A program made the position numbers and the translations under genes. From contig OZ026604.1 in assembly GCA_964020085.1 (NCBI GenBank), positions 30,646,618-30,710,617 on the forward strand: DNA of 64,000 bases. The letters are read 5' to 3'. Each line of letters opens with the position of its first letter. Position 1 is the stretch's first letter. The stretch comes from Micromussa lordhowensis (taxonomy: Eukaryota; Cnidaria; Anthozoa; Scleractinia; Lobophylliidae). The notes beneath the pieces are model-generated. The model searched no databases. It saw nothing but the letters and a program-made list of their open reading frames with translations, and was not told where the DNA came from. Shown in pieces: positions 23,001 to 37,600 of this stretch.

Positions 23001-26000
23001 TGCAACAAAAAGAAAGTTACATCAACACAGCCAACAACAAACACTCTGGTACTATGACCGTCTTGAAACCACATTGGTTGGAAGGAATAAGATTGCTTAC
23101 GCTGAACACAAGATGCATCCAATACTGTACCATGCATTGCAAAATAATGTGCTGCTCGTTACAGTCCTAATTGGTTTTAATTCATTAATTGATTAATTAA
23201 CGGTTAATTGTCCAGGAATTATGAGGTTGTTTGCTCATTGATTAATGATAAGCCAATAAGGAGATATTTATAAGCTAATAACATGATTGTAGAGTGTAAC
23301 ATAATTACAACTAAAAAACTCTGTTTATGAAACAATAGTTATAATTGCTCCTGACAATCTGAATGATTTATGTTATGAAGTACTAACCCTGTAGTCCAGT
23401 GCCAATCCATGCAGTGACTGACCCAGCTGGCTACGGCTTGTTGAACCACTAGTTGATAAACTCACTACCAACCTAAAAAAGAAGCAGAGGAGAGTAATAT
23501 ACATCATGTACCTTAAAATCAATGATGAGATCCCACATTTAAACTGAAAAACTGAGTGGAAGGCAAGTAGGCAAAACTAATCTAGGTACAGTGCAAATGA
23601 AGAAATGATAGAGGAGCAGACTAGGGATGGAGGGAGTCGAGGAAGCCAAAAGGAATTAAGAATGATTAAGAAGGCAAGGAAAGAACGAGTTGAGGAAGGA
23701 AGGAAGAAAGCTAGACATGTACAGTGTAGGTAGATACTTGCTAGGTTGCTAGAGACACCATTCACCTCTCAACAGCCTCTGGAAAGCGTGGTTGTAAAGC
23801 TTCCTGTATTAAACTGTTGAGGAATGAAATATCCTGCCACACTTCATGTTGCCTTGCCTGTCAAAACATTAAAAACTCTCAATGTTTGCAATTTATAATT
23901 ATTTCACCTCCACCAATAGTTGTGCGCTTGTGGTGTGGCATAATGGTCCAATAGGAACAGCTCACCTTGTTAAATATCTCGACGTAAAACTGGTGCATTG
24001 CGTCACCAGCCTCCAAAAGAAAGAAGTTCTGTAGACAGTGAAAAAAAAAAACCATCTGATCACTTTTCCTTACTGTATACTCACAGTAGTATCAAAAGCA
24101 TTTTTTTATTCCCTTTTGACACGACAACAAGATGGACCTCAGTGACAACTTAACCATTTGAGGCACCTCTTTAGCCAATGCAATCCGCAAAATTCTTGGA
24201 ACATATGTCTAGCTCCCAGTGACCTTCTCAGCCAAAACAATTCAGGATTGTTGACTTCGAGCCGACTTTGAGAGAAACTCGCGACCACGTGCACAATTCA
24301 GCGGTAATCGAAAGATCACAGGCGCGTTCGCAGTTTAACTGGTACTTAGGGTCTCCCCAGGATCTACATGTACAACCTCAAACAGTGACTCCTGGAATGT
24401 TGATGTTTGTAGTTCCTCTTGCAAGTCCATTTTCAAATACCAAGAAGCATATTGAGAACATGATCAGTGGGTGGTTTGTGATGACAGAGATTGAATCAGA
24501 TATCTTCTCAACTTAAATTTTCGACTTGCATTTACAAGGACTGCCAAGGGAACTACAACCCAGACATGGAAATTGGAATCTATCAATGGTATAAAGTAAC
24601 CAAACTTGGCCTGTAGAACTCGTCCAAACTTAGAGTATTTCAGCTGGATAGTGCCTGAGTTTTAACTGTGTTCTAGAACAGTACAAGAAGCCTTGTTTGA
24701 GCCTTCGTCATCAGGAAACCAAGTCTGGGCGATCATAAGCAAATGAATTCAATTCAATGTCCAATAATTTAATATTAGTGATAACCATTTCTTATTCACC
24801 AACCCTCATTGCTGCTAAATGATCCAGAAGACAAAAGTCTGTTTTCATAAGATCAATAATGGAACAGCTTGCCTATAACAAATACAAAACTGCACCATTA
24901 ATAAAATGCACAACATGTAGACATTATACCACATCCTCTTCAGGAATTTTATTTAGAGATGGCAATTGACCAGCTGCAAGAATGATTTTGCCCAACTGGT
25001 TTGACCATCTAGAGAAAGTTCTTACTATAAAGAAATTCAGTTCAAATAGTTTTGTCTGCCTGTGAAACCCAGTTGACCTCCTACTGAAAACATTGATGAA
25101 ACCAGTGCCTCTTCAACTATTAATAAAATATAAAAGTTGAGAAGCTGCCAAATACTCGCTTTGGTCTACATCTAGGTAGAACTGTGGTTTAATTGTGATC
25201 ATATCGTTTAAAATACTGTTTGGTAATCAATTTATCAACTGACCTGTGTGCAGGAGTCTTCAATGAGAGGTGCAAGGCACTCGGTCACCAATAACTCCAC
25301 TGGTTTGAGCAAATTAAAAACCCCTAAAATTAAAATTCAAGTGTTACAACTTGTGTAAGTCAATAATGACACTAAAAATAGTAATACATTAAGGTATTTT
25401 AATTATCAACTTCATGGCAATAGCCTTCAACTGGTCAGTGAATATGAAGTGCTGACAAAGTTGAGGTTTGGATTCGACTAAATATAACTTCATTACATAG
25501 ATTGCAAAATATACTTGCACAGGTCACCAACAAAATTATTTGTAATGAACCTTATTGTTGCCCACTCAACTTAGACTATAGCCTTGATCTATTTGATTAA
25601 ACTGTTCCACTAAAGTATTCTTGACACAGTCCTTGGTCAACTGAATAGCAGTTTTGTTGTAGCTGCTCAATGAATGCCAATGTATGGAACTTCATAACTT
25701 TGTCTGCAAGGTACTTAATGTCAATAAAATAGTTGTTTAGCTGCTCTTTTCAGCAGATTTAACAAAAAAACCTCTAGGAGGTAAGGTGTTGCAAAGAAAC
25801 CCCTCAGACAAGCAATTTATTGTACCTGAACATATCAATTCAAGTTTTCCAGCAACAGTGCTACAATAAGAAAAAAGACAGTTGGAATCTTATTGTTTCA
25901 AAAGTAAATAAAAAGTTCCTAACCTGGCATTCAAGTGTTACCACTGTGTCTCCAATCCCAGCCTCAATAGCAGTATTAATTAATAATGTAAATTAAAATA

Positions 26001-29000
26001 ATTAAAGGTTATAAAAATGAGCCAAGCAAGTTCATTCCAAGCTGCACACAGACACGCCATCAGGCTTGAAAAAGATATCTTTTGCATGTTATTGCAGGGC
26101 TGTACTTACAATATGCAAACCGAGGTGCTTGACTCAGTTAAATTTTACTTGATGGAAATTCAGAGAAACTGTAGCATGAAGAAACTAGGATTATTTCTAC
26201 TCCCCCTGGATTGGATGCTAGTCCATCAAAGGTTTACCCATTCATGGGTACCCATTTATACAACTGGGTGAACAGAGGCACAGTGAGAGTAAAGTGTCTT
26301 GCCCAAGAACACAGTACAATGTCCCCACCCAGGGCTCGAACCCAGACCACTCGATCCACAGACGAGCGTGCTAACCATGAGGCCACCATGCCTCCCACTT
26401 CGGGGGGAGGGGTGGTTTTGTTTCTTATTTTATTCTGACCAACATTATAGCCATGTGAATCGAACATTAATTTTGATTTATTGTAAGAAGAGGGAGTAAC
26501 AAGTCGCATCCAATATTAAATTGATCTTCACTTCCAGTGTTCAGGCTATAAGATCATACTGAGCTAAGCAGCTAAATGTTCAACTTGACAATTAAAACAA
26601 GTACCTCCTTTGTGAGCTCTGGTTATTTGGAGATGAGTCCATGAATGAGAGCTTTAATACATGGTCACCAGTGTCATTTATAACTGAGACTACTTGATCA
26701 GAATCAGCTATGATGTCTATAAGGCTTGTTCCATCCTTATTAGCTTGCAGGGAATGCTCTTCTGTCTCCTCTGGTACTGCAATCGACATGACATAATACA
26801 AGATGATATGACATGGAATGGCATAAATTAAAATACAGCATGGTGAGTGGGCAAGGCATGATATGACACGAAGCTAAGTGACATGATGTGGAATGACATA
26901 TGACGGCATGACCTGGCATGACTTCACATGACATGAAAACAGGGGACAAGATCAGCTGGCATGACATGAATGAACATTTGCATTGCACATGTGTGCGAGA
27001 CAATTTTGGGCTATTTTATTTGTAGTTTCAGCCCGGAAATTCCTCGCATCAATGCTGGATAACATTGATTTATTTTAAAGCTACCTGTGAAAAAGGGTTA
27101 TTGAGATTACAAAACATGAGATGACACATGTGACAGACATTAGATGATACAAACATAATGATGCTGCATGAGAAAAATTAATGACTGAATTACATGGTGT
27201 GATGTGATGTGGCATGACACAGTACGATATTGTAGGTACATGTACAGCATGACAAGGTTAATTCCTATTCAAATAAAAATATGACAACCAGGTAGTTGCA
27301 TCATATAACTTACAAGGAATACTTGATAATGAAGTCAACAGTTGATCCAAAAACTCTTGGTACAATGATCCTAATATGTAGTAAGAAATATACCAGACAA
27401 CATTTTGAGTGTCATTGTCATAATTATATGAATTACCAACAAACAAAATTAGTCATGATTGAGATATGTCATCATATATCAGAAAACCCTCTGACTAATA
27501 AAAAGATAATTTGGTTTTATCAACTGGGTTGATAATGTGAATTGGCCACCATAAAGAGATTCGGAAGTTGACGTTTCGAGCGTTAGCCCTTCGTCGGAGC
27601 TTTGCTCCGATGAAGGGCTAACGCTCGAAACGTCAACTTCCAAATCTCTTTACGGTGGCCAATTCACATTATCAACCCAGTTGATAAAACCAAATTATCT
27701 TGTAATACTCCCACCGACGCAGCACCGCAGTTTCTTTAGAAACTTGCCCCCTTTATTGACTAATAAAAACACTGCATTATATGCTTGGCTGCGCAGCTTG
27801 ATGTCTATTGCTATTTGTAGAGTTCCAGAAAAAAAACCTCCCTCAACAGGAGGGATTGGAATTTCCTGGGGAATTTGGGCTTCCGTAAGACCAAAAAAAT
27901 CAACAACATGTATGAGGCTTAACTGGAATTTCCAGAGCCCTGGGTGAGCCCTATCTCCCATGAGAGGGATAGGTAATGGATACTTTCTGGAACTACACAT
28001 TACATGTACATGCAGCCAGCATGTTATTCTAACTTGTTTTCCTTTTTTTAACAAGACAAAAACAAACAAAACATTTTTTCAGAACCATATGGAATGAAAT
28101 AATTAATTTACTTTTATTTTAAAAAATAACGGTTTTCTGACCTTTGGTTCTAAGAGAGTGAAGTTCACCCATCTGTTAAAAATAAAGAAACCCAGTGAAC
28201 ATTTAGACAAATGAGACATTACTGCACCTTTCAATAACATGCAAACTGCTCAATCAATGGTTTAATGTTTTGTTGCCATCACTCATCTTAGTTACATGAA
28301 GCAGACCTCTTAGGAAAAAGATTAGTTTACTTCCTTGGGTGCAAAAGCTTAAGGTCACATTTGCGCTCACTATAGGCTTGATTTCCGCTGCTCTCTTGCG
28401 TCCAGTTTTCAGCTTGGGCTCATTTCCTAAACAGCAGCTGGAAATCGAGCCTATGCCCAGAGATGATTGGTATATCTTGATCCATTTTTGCTTGTTTCTT
28501 TTTTTCCAGGTGTGTTGGTTGTCATCATACAGCATGTTTGTCGGAAACGCTTTTTCTGACAATACTCGCCACTCACTCTTAACTTGATAAACTCAACAGC
28601 TTTTTAATCTCACTTACATCAGTTCACATACGTTCCCTAACTCGCTCGCCATGTGCTCTGCCTTTTCGCATCCCATAATATTCTTTTTTACAGTCCCAGC
28701 TCCCACGGGCTACGTGAGCTCGGGTGCCTGACTAATCTCGACATGTTACTGACCAGTGCAATAATTTGTTGACTGAACATTAATTAAGGTTAATGATTTT
28801 CAGCTACATGTAGATTTTGTTTCAAGAGTATGTTAGCCTGAGCTATTCAAAGTATCCCTTCTGTGGCCGTAAATCCTCACAAGCCTAATGAGCCAAGCAT
28901 GGGCATGACAACCATTTTATTAAAATTAAAAAAATCTTTAATATTATATTATTTTATAATATTATTTTATTATTAATTTGAAATTTGATCCAAGCATACC

Positions 29001-32000
29001 TTTCCAAGGCCTTGAATCAACTCTACAGACTTCCCAGCTCCAAATATCTGTTTGAAAAAAAAAAGATCTTGAAAGTGCTGTTGGTAGATGCACACAGTAC
29101 TTATTTCTGACTAGTAGTTTTTTAGTCATGAAATATCACAGGTATCTTACAGTTAGTAATACAAGGGGAGCAGGGATGGCACAGTGGTGAGAGGGCTCGC
29201 CTCCCACCAATGTGGCCTGGGTTTGATTCCAGTCCGGTGCCATACTGGGTTGAGTTTGTGTTGGTCCTCGACTTGCTCAGGGAGGTCTACTCCAGGTTCT
29301 CCAGTATTCCTTCCTCCACAAAAACCAACATTTCCAATTTCCAATACAACCAGGATAAAGAGGACCTGCATGCATGACAACCAGCTAAGGCTGGTGTGAA
29401 TATTGTATTGCTGTTCACAAAGTGTAAGGTTTTTACATGCACAATGCATCATTAATTGCAGACTTAAATCCATGCACTTGAGCCTTGTTATTTACCTGGT
29501 TGACAAAATCCTGTAGAAAGCAAGGGACAACAGATTTTAAGGGTTGATTGGCACATCTAATAACCACACCGTCAGACCAGAATGATGAACTGTCTACACT
29601 GATGGCTTGAATTCTGTCAGTTGAGAGACAGGGAGCATTAGTGATGAGCTCACATTAGCTTGCATCAAATACTTGAGCTCAGAGTAAACTGTGCATTTCA
29701 CTTATAGTCAAGAGTCAAGAGTAATTTTTCACTGGCTGAGTGAAATGAAATAAGTGAAAATTGTTTTTCTCACACACCGCTGGGACCTGGGTATAGGTCA
29801 TGTGACCTTTCGGGCGGGCAGTTGTTTTTGCTGCATCCGCCTACCAGCGGTGTGTGAGAAGAATGATTTATTGTATTTGTTTTTAGGGAATTACGTTGAC
29901 TTCTTTACATAATGTACCTATAAAAGAAGATGAGACACAACCTACTGTTTGTACTTAGGACATGTACAAGCACTGGTCAGCAAGTGCATTGTGCTGTGTT
30001 ATAACTCCTCATAGTAGCATAGTGCTTCTTCCATTGACGACTACAAGTGGGTTTTAGCAAACTTTATGTTGAACTGACCTTTCAATAAAAAACTCATTAT
30101 GTGAGTCACAGACATGCCCTGATGTGACCCACTCATCAATAAAACGAAGACAGGGTTCCACACTTTGAAGAAAAACTTTTAACAACAGGCAGACCTGAAA
30201 ACCAAAAAGAAGATGTTTCATACTTTGGGTTTATTTGTATTTTAACCAACAGAAACCTGAGAAACTTGAGTTCCACAGAAGGTGAAATGCTTGTAGTGCA
30301 CAGAATTGAATGTACATTATTTTACAGTACATGTACTATATGAACTTCAAATCTCAGGTTGCACATTAAAGCTCCCTTATTGCGGCAACAGTTGGCAATG
30401 GTATGTTACACAAGACAATTTTTAATGCAACATTCTAAATTCAGGCAACAATGTTATAAGTTTTCAATCACTTTAAAAAACCCACAACGTGTTGCCACAA
30501 CAAAATGTTGCATTAATAGTTGCCCTGTGCACCATGTTACACAATAGTGATTTTTAACACAACATATTACATGCCTTTTGGAAATAATTATAAGATTACC
30601 AGTCAAATTTTATGTAAATTATAAATTTAACAAATTGACGTCAGTTTTTCATGCGTCTGTCCTGTTAAATATTGATCATAAATTTTGTCATCACATTGTC
30701 AAAGTAGCTGTGGATCCACGAGGCGATAGCCGAGTGGATCCGCAGACTACTTTGACAATGTGATGGCGAAATTCATTGTCAATAACAGGACAGACATCAA
30801 TTTGTTTTTTACAATAACAAATGGTCGAATTGCCTGCTCTCGCTCGCTGATGCGTAGCACGAATTTCAAATTCATGTGTCTGTCCGCATATTGACGATAA
30901 AAATTAGCCAATGAGCGCGCTAGAATTTCTGCAGTTATCGTAAAAATAATGGTCTCTAATGTCAGTCATCTTTTACTATACACTGTACCTTCCATTTTGC
31001 TGCACTACCATGTCCATCAGTTTGAACAATGCTTCTGTACAATATTGTAAGAATCCTGCATGTTCTCTGAAAATGTACCACAAAATCCATACAGCTACAT
31101 GAAAGTTTAACACCATAATAGGCCATTTCCTAGTCTGTGTCAAAAAGAATCTTCTTGCAAAACCATTCATATGAAAGTGTGTTCCGCCTTAAGGTTCATT
31201 TTCATCAAGCTCATTTTCATATGAAAAGTCTTGCACAAGGATTTGTTTTGAAACAGAGGCACAAGTTAAATCGAAATGGCATTTTCAACTGGGCTATATT
31301 GGCAACATTTGTTACATTTTTTTTTTAAATTATGCATTTATAAAGTTAAACATACTCTATACATTAGGTATGAAGGTATAGATCCTCCTGGGAACCTAAT
31401 AAACCTTATTGGTATTGTATTGTATTTCTATTGACAACATTTAGTACTTTTAATCAACATTATGGTAATTGCTGCTTCTAAAATAAGTACATCATTGTAT
31501 TTTAATTGACTGGATCCTCATACATGTCATAGATGAAGCTGGCAGCAAATAAATCAATCATACCTGAGCATGTAGTTCCTCTGTTTCCATAAAAGCAGCC
31601 TGATAAATTTTGTATAGACTATTTATCTGATAACCAAAGCAAAAAAGACATATTAAACTTATTATTTACTACATCATAACAACTGCATGCAAAACATATC
31701 TTTTTCCAAGCCTGATGATCTGTCTATGCCTGATTATAAAGATGCTAGCTGGTCAAAGGATGCAACATCATAGCTGCCAACCAGGCCCCAGTAGCTTGAA
31801 GGCTGGATAAACCTATTCACTGGATCAATCACTATCCACTGGATAACTTGGTTTGCTTTGTTTTATCTCCAGGACCTTACTAGTCTTGAAGAAGCATGTA
31901 AATACAAGCTATGCTCCAATTGCGATGGGCTCTTACTAAAGCCTGTGAAATTCAAGACTTAACCAACGTTAGGAGATCGATCTTTTGCTGTTGCTGCTCC

Positions 32001-34596
32001 TGAACTATGGAATTCATTGCCTTATGCGTAATAGTACTAACAATGTTTTAAATCCTGACCTCATCTAGTGTTTTCCTCAGCTTGTTCTGAAGAAGTAATA
32101 ATGAGACAGAAACATCTAGAAAAAATAATTAATACATTATTACTAATTTAAAAATAACAATATTTATTTTTTATCACAGACTGCGAATTTCGAGCTGTTT
32201 TAAGTTTGTATAATTTAAAACAAAACTTATAACTAGCTAAAAACTCAAGCTACTGCCAGATGTTTCAAATAATGCACTTTTGTGAAATAACACAAATGAC
32301 TAAGAAGTAGATATAGGTCACCTTGTTTGACAATGTCTTTTTCAATAGATGACAGCAGTGCTTTGTATTCCTTGGTAAAAAAGAAATTTGGAAATGAGGG
32401 TCAATAAAAGTCGTCACCTGACAAATCTTTGTTTGATCAGTACGCCCACGCCTACCTCAAAGTAGCAAGAAAGTGCATTGGCAAATGCTTGTAATGTTTG
32501 GGTTGACTTTGTCTCTGGATCTAGAACTGATGACACAAACTTTCGTAAAGAAATAATTTGTTGGCCAGCCGTAGCAAATGATGAGAGCAAAATGGAGAGA
32601 CCCTCCTGGTGATAAAGAGCAAAAACATGAATCATTAAGATGTGAAGTGGAATTTTATGTTCAAATGTTTAGAAGTCTTCGGATTTGGTCCTAGTCTTAC
32701 AAGATGGGTAGAAACCTTTTACAGTAACATAACAAGTTGTATCATCAATAATGGTACGCTCTCAGCTAGCTTTGAAATAAATCGAGGGGTAAGGCAGGGA
32801 GACCCTCTCTCTCCTTATTTGTTTATTATCGCTGTTGAACTATTAGCAGTCGCTATTCGCTCATGTTCAGAAATAAGTGGAATCAAAATAGATGCAAAAG
32901 AATTCAAAATGGTGCAATATGCAGATGATTTAACAGCTTTTGTATCGGACATCCGATCTGCTCAACACCTTTTAAGCTACTTGATCAATTCGAAAAATGC
33001 TCTGGCCTAAAGGTGAATTATACAAAAACTGAAGCAATGTGGATTGGCTCCTTCCGTAATAACACCAAAACACCTCTGGCATTGAAATGGTGTAAAACTG
33101 TAAAAGCTTTAGGAGTTCACTTTAGCTATAATAACGAAGAATCATTGCAAAAAAATTTCTACGATAAGCTTAGAGGAATCAAATCCCAGATGCGCCTGTG
33201 GAGTTGGAGAGGCCTCTCTCTGTTTGGTAAAGTCACAATTATTAAGAGTCTTTTACTTCCTAAAGTTTTATACGTCTCGTCGATTTTTCCTTCTCCCTTG
33301 GGGTTCATAAAGGCTTTTCAAACAATTATATATAATTTTCTTTGGAAGGGTCCTGATAAAATCGCAAGGACAGCAGTTATAAATGATTTCGAATTTGGTG
33401 GCCTAAAAGTAACGGATCTTACAACGTCAATTATGTCACTTCGAATTTCATGGATCGGAAGATTTTTAAGTGATAATTTTTATCCCTGGAAAGCTTATCT
33501 ATTATATTTACTAAAACCTTTTGGTGGAAAAATGTTTCTTCATTGCGATTTTAATATTGATGATTATAACATTTTTCCAATATTTTATAAGGAGATGTTA
33601 CAGTGGTGGTCAAATTTTCGTTCGAGATTTGACCTTTTAAGTCTACGCGAAACAATCATCTGGAACAATCATAATATTAGAGTAAACGGTAAACCTATAT
33701 TTTATAACAATTATAATAGCGCAAACATTGTTCTTTTAAGTGATTTAAAATTTGACTTGTGTAACACAGAGTCCTTTAACCTTGCAAAACATAATGGTTT
33801 AAAAGATTCCAACTTTCTGACCTGGACTGGTGTTCGTTGCGCTGTACCAAGTCATCTAAAAATTCGAAGCCGCGAAGTTAATAAAGACCATGTTAGGTCA
33901 CTGCAATTTAAAATCGGTGACAAAACTTTTGATCCAGTACTCAGCAAATCTAGGGATTTCTACAGTCTGCTTATATCTTGTAAGGCGACAGAGTCCAGAG
34001 GCTTCACAAAGTTGAAATCTAAATTTTCTATCGACGATGTGGAAACAAAAAAGGCCTTCTCACTAATAAGGACCTGTATCTGTGAAACATATGTGCAATG
34101 CTTTCAGTTTAAAATACTGAATGACATTCTATTCACAAATTCCCGCTTAGCTAAGATAGGGTTAATACAAAGCGATCTCTGCACGTTTTGCAATATCGGC
34201 GTGGAAACAATAGATAATTTATTCTTTTACTGTGTTTACTCTCGTGTATTTTGGGAAGAATTTGAATCTTATTGGTTCGCTATGGCTAAAGAACAAAGGA
34301 AGCTCGAGTTAAAGACTATTTTACTCGGTGTCACAGATGCTAAATGTCCTCTGTTTAATTACTTAATTGTTTTAGTTAAGCTATATTTATGGAACTGCCG
34401 TAGGAATAAAAGTTCTCCTTTTTTCCCTTCCTATAAAGAATTAGTTAAGAGAAAATACGAAATTGAATGCCATATCGCTGCCAAGAACAATAATAGTAAG
34501 ATGCTAACAAACAAACAAACTGTAAAAGTAGGGTAAGAACTGTTTCTAAGGAAGTACTGTATAGTAATTAGTATATGTAACGTAAAGTTAGTGGTA

Positions 34597-34634
<38 letters not shown>

Positions 34635-37600
34635 TGTGAAGACCAATTCCACTCAAAGTTTGAGCAACAAGTGCACCATGCAACTCCCAAGGGTGTCCGC
34701 TTAGGAGAGAGTTGACTGTAATCTCTTATGTATAGTGTAATCAATAAACCACAGTGTTATATAGTAATCCTTCACTATACAAACTGTAAGTTTGCCAATT
34801 GAAGTACATTGTACTCAGTTGAACCATAGCTAATAGACGGAATGGTTATGAAACCTGGCAAAGTTCTTTGTTGTATGTTTTTGTTGGCTATTGTGGGGGT
34901 TGATCCTGTACAAAACCTGACAAAATACAAAAGGTGGCTTTGTGTGCTCATACAACTAACCAATAGAAATATTGCGATTATGTAATTCATACATAAATCA
35001 TTGAGCATAAAACAAAAGATGTGCAGGGTCAAGGACCTTTTAACATAAATCTTAGCCTCTTTGTTAGCGTCTTTGATGTTTACCGGGCTATTTAACCATC
35101 CCCTCTGTTACCTATACTTGAACAAATATTTTAAGTTTTCTTTTGACCTGCTTGGAAGACATGACTCACAGGGGTCAGATGAAGAACTTGTATATTGTCT
35201 TTAACATCTAATGTGCCATTCTGATGCATGTGTCTGTAGACAAATGTGTTCTGTGCTCCTGAAAGCATCCTGTAAGACATTACAGCAAAATATAAACTAG
35301 TACTAATATTTTATTATTAATAAATTGGCTTAGGAAAGCTTCTTGAAACTTCTTGAAAAGTTTCAGTAGTTAAACTGAAATCTGCATGAACAGATTCCAG
35401 TAAAGTGGCAAAGTGTCAGAATGTTGAGGGCTGTGGTAAAAACCCATGTGTAAGAACCTAGTGGTTTAAGAACCTGTAAGCAGGAATCTGCCATTTTATT
35501 GCCCCAAAATTATAAAATAACTGAGCCACTATGTGCACTCTCATTGGTTGATAGGTGTGTTTAGATGAGAGTATGTAAACATGGTTGTGACATTTTAGAT
35601 TCATGCGTATTTTTTGAGAATAATTTTATAAAAACAATAGAGCACTTTTTCCGTGTTTACATAACCTCATCTAAACACTTGGAGGGTTTGAAGAATTCTC
35701 GAAAATACTCGACTGTGTCTCGGGTTTGTATAACTGTCTCAAATTCTCCCAACCCTCCTCATGTTTAGATGAGGCTATGTAAACACGGAAAAAGTGCTCG
35801 ATTGCATAAATATAAGAACCTGTTGAGCCAAGCAAGCAGGTTCCTATATGTGGATTACAGTTAAATTATGAACTATAATTGTGATAGAGACAACACTATT
35901 ATAATACATTCTCAAATAACTTGTGCTAGGCACAATAAATAATACAATAAATACTCTATATTTAAGGACCAAACCCAAGTTTATTTATTTTTCTGGTAAT
36001 CAACAAGTATATCTCCTTTATAAAAATTAAGAACCTATTAATTAAGAACCTACTGAGCCTAAATTACCAATAACTACCGCAAAAATACAAGAACCTATTT
36101 TGCCTAGGTTCTTACATGCAGGTTTTAAACAATTATTGGATGAGGTTTTTGTGATATCCAGAATAATCAAGGTCAAGGTAAGGGTTATCAGCCGAAGCCG
36201 AAGGCTGAGGTTGATAACCCTTACCTCGACCTTGATTATTCTGAATATCCCAAAAAACCGAATCTAATAATTGAACGAACGCAAAAACCTGTAAGTCATG
36301 TTTCTGCTTCTTCACTGACGGCAAGCAACACGAATCGCGCAAAGTTGACATGATTACCCTTGGAAATCATGCACTGCGGTCATACATGACATGATAACCG
36401 ATGACCTTGACATGATTACCCGTGACCTTGACATGATTATTGTGTAATCTGCAGTTATGACGTCACGAGCGCTGATTTCGAAAATTCACTGTAGGCTTTC
36501 GGCCAATCAGAAAAGAGTTAGAGAGTTGAATGTTTAACAATTATCCTGCGAAATCGAGCGGAATATCGTACAGCCTCGTCGGCTAAAATCAGACGATGTT
36601 CCGCGAGATTGAGCAGGATAATTGTTTTATTATTCAACAAATTGATACCAAAACAGCCTAAATCCTAAATCGTAACATTTTTAAATCTCTCTGTCAACAT
36701 TTTCTCACTATACTACCGTATGCTACGTATACTTAACAATTATCCTGCGAAATCGCGCGGAATATCGTCTGATACTTAGCCGACGAGGCCGTAGGCCGAG
36801 TCGGCTAAAATCAGACGATATTCCGCGAGATTGAGCAGGATAATTGTTTTATTATTCAACAAATTGATAACAAAACAGCCTAAATCCTAAATCGTAACAT
36901 TTTTAAATCTCTCTGTCGACATTTTCTCACTTCACTTTTTCTTCCCACGTACGAAGCTACGTATACCGCCGGATATCTGTTACCTACGGATGACAGATAT
37001 CGAGAGCATCATGACCATATTTGGATAGTGTTACAATTTGTTGAATAATAAATAATAATATCTGTAACCTGTTATATGACTAGTGTAGCATCTAGGGAGA
37101 GTTAGGGGTAGGAATACCCCTAGCTGCTTTAATTGAATGCCTGGGCTCATAAGCCACTAATAATAATCTTTAACCTTTTTTGAGGAAGCTCCCATCACAA
37201 TGTATGGTTTTTAGGGAGGTCCTCATGAAAATTAAAAAAACTAATTACAGTCCACTAGGATGAAAAAACTTTCCTGCCATTACATAAGATGCAGAATTAT
37301 GCCAAAAATGCCAGTGCTCAGGGAATGTACATTAAGTCAAGTAAGTGTTTGCTAACATCAGCAACTACCAGGTATTAACCAAAAACCAATGAACTGTTAA
37401 TTAAGTACAGAGAAGCATCTTAGTTACCACAGTGTTTCCCTCACAATCTGAGTCTCTGTCAGTGTTTGATTACAGTTGCTTTGATAGAATGGATTACGTC
37501 CACCTTGATAGCTGTCCCTAGGATCAAAGATTTGTTCTAAATTAAAAACAGTATCCCATATTAACTTGTAATAATTCTGTAAACATATAGGTTTCTACAA

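Noticed and set aside
26785..27240. CRISPR-like or palindromic array
   Set aside because: The CATGACAT words are irregular in spacing and sequence; this is a decayed simple repeat in an intron of an animal gene.
30976..31065. Possible extra TUBGCP5 exon (TEALFKLMDMVVQQNG-like frame)
   Set aside because: The flanking exons at 31626-31564 and 30194-30079 join in phase and match the family without it, so it is probably chance.
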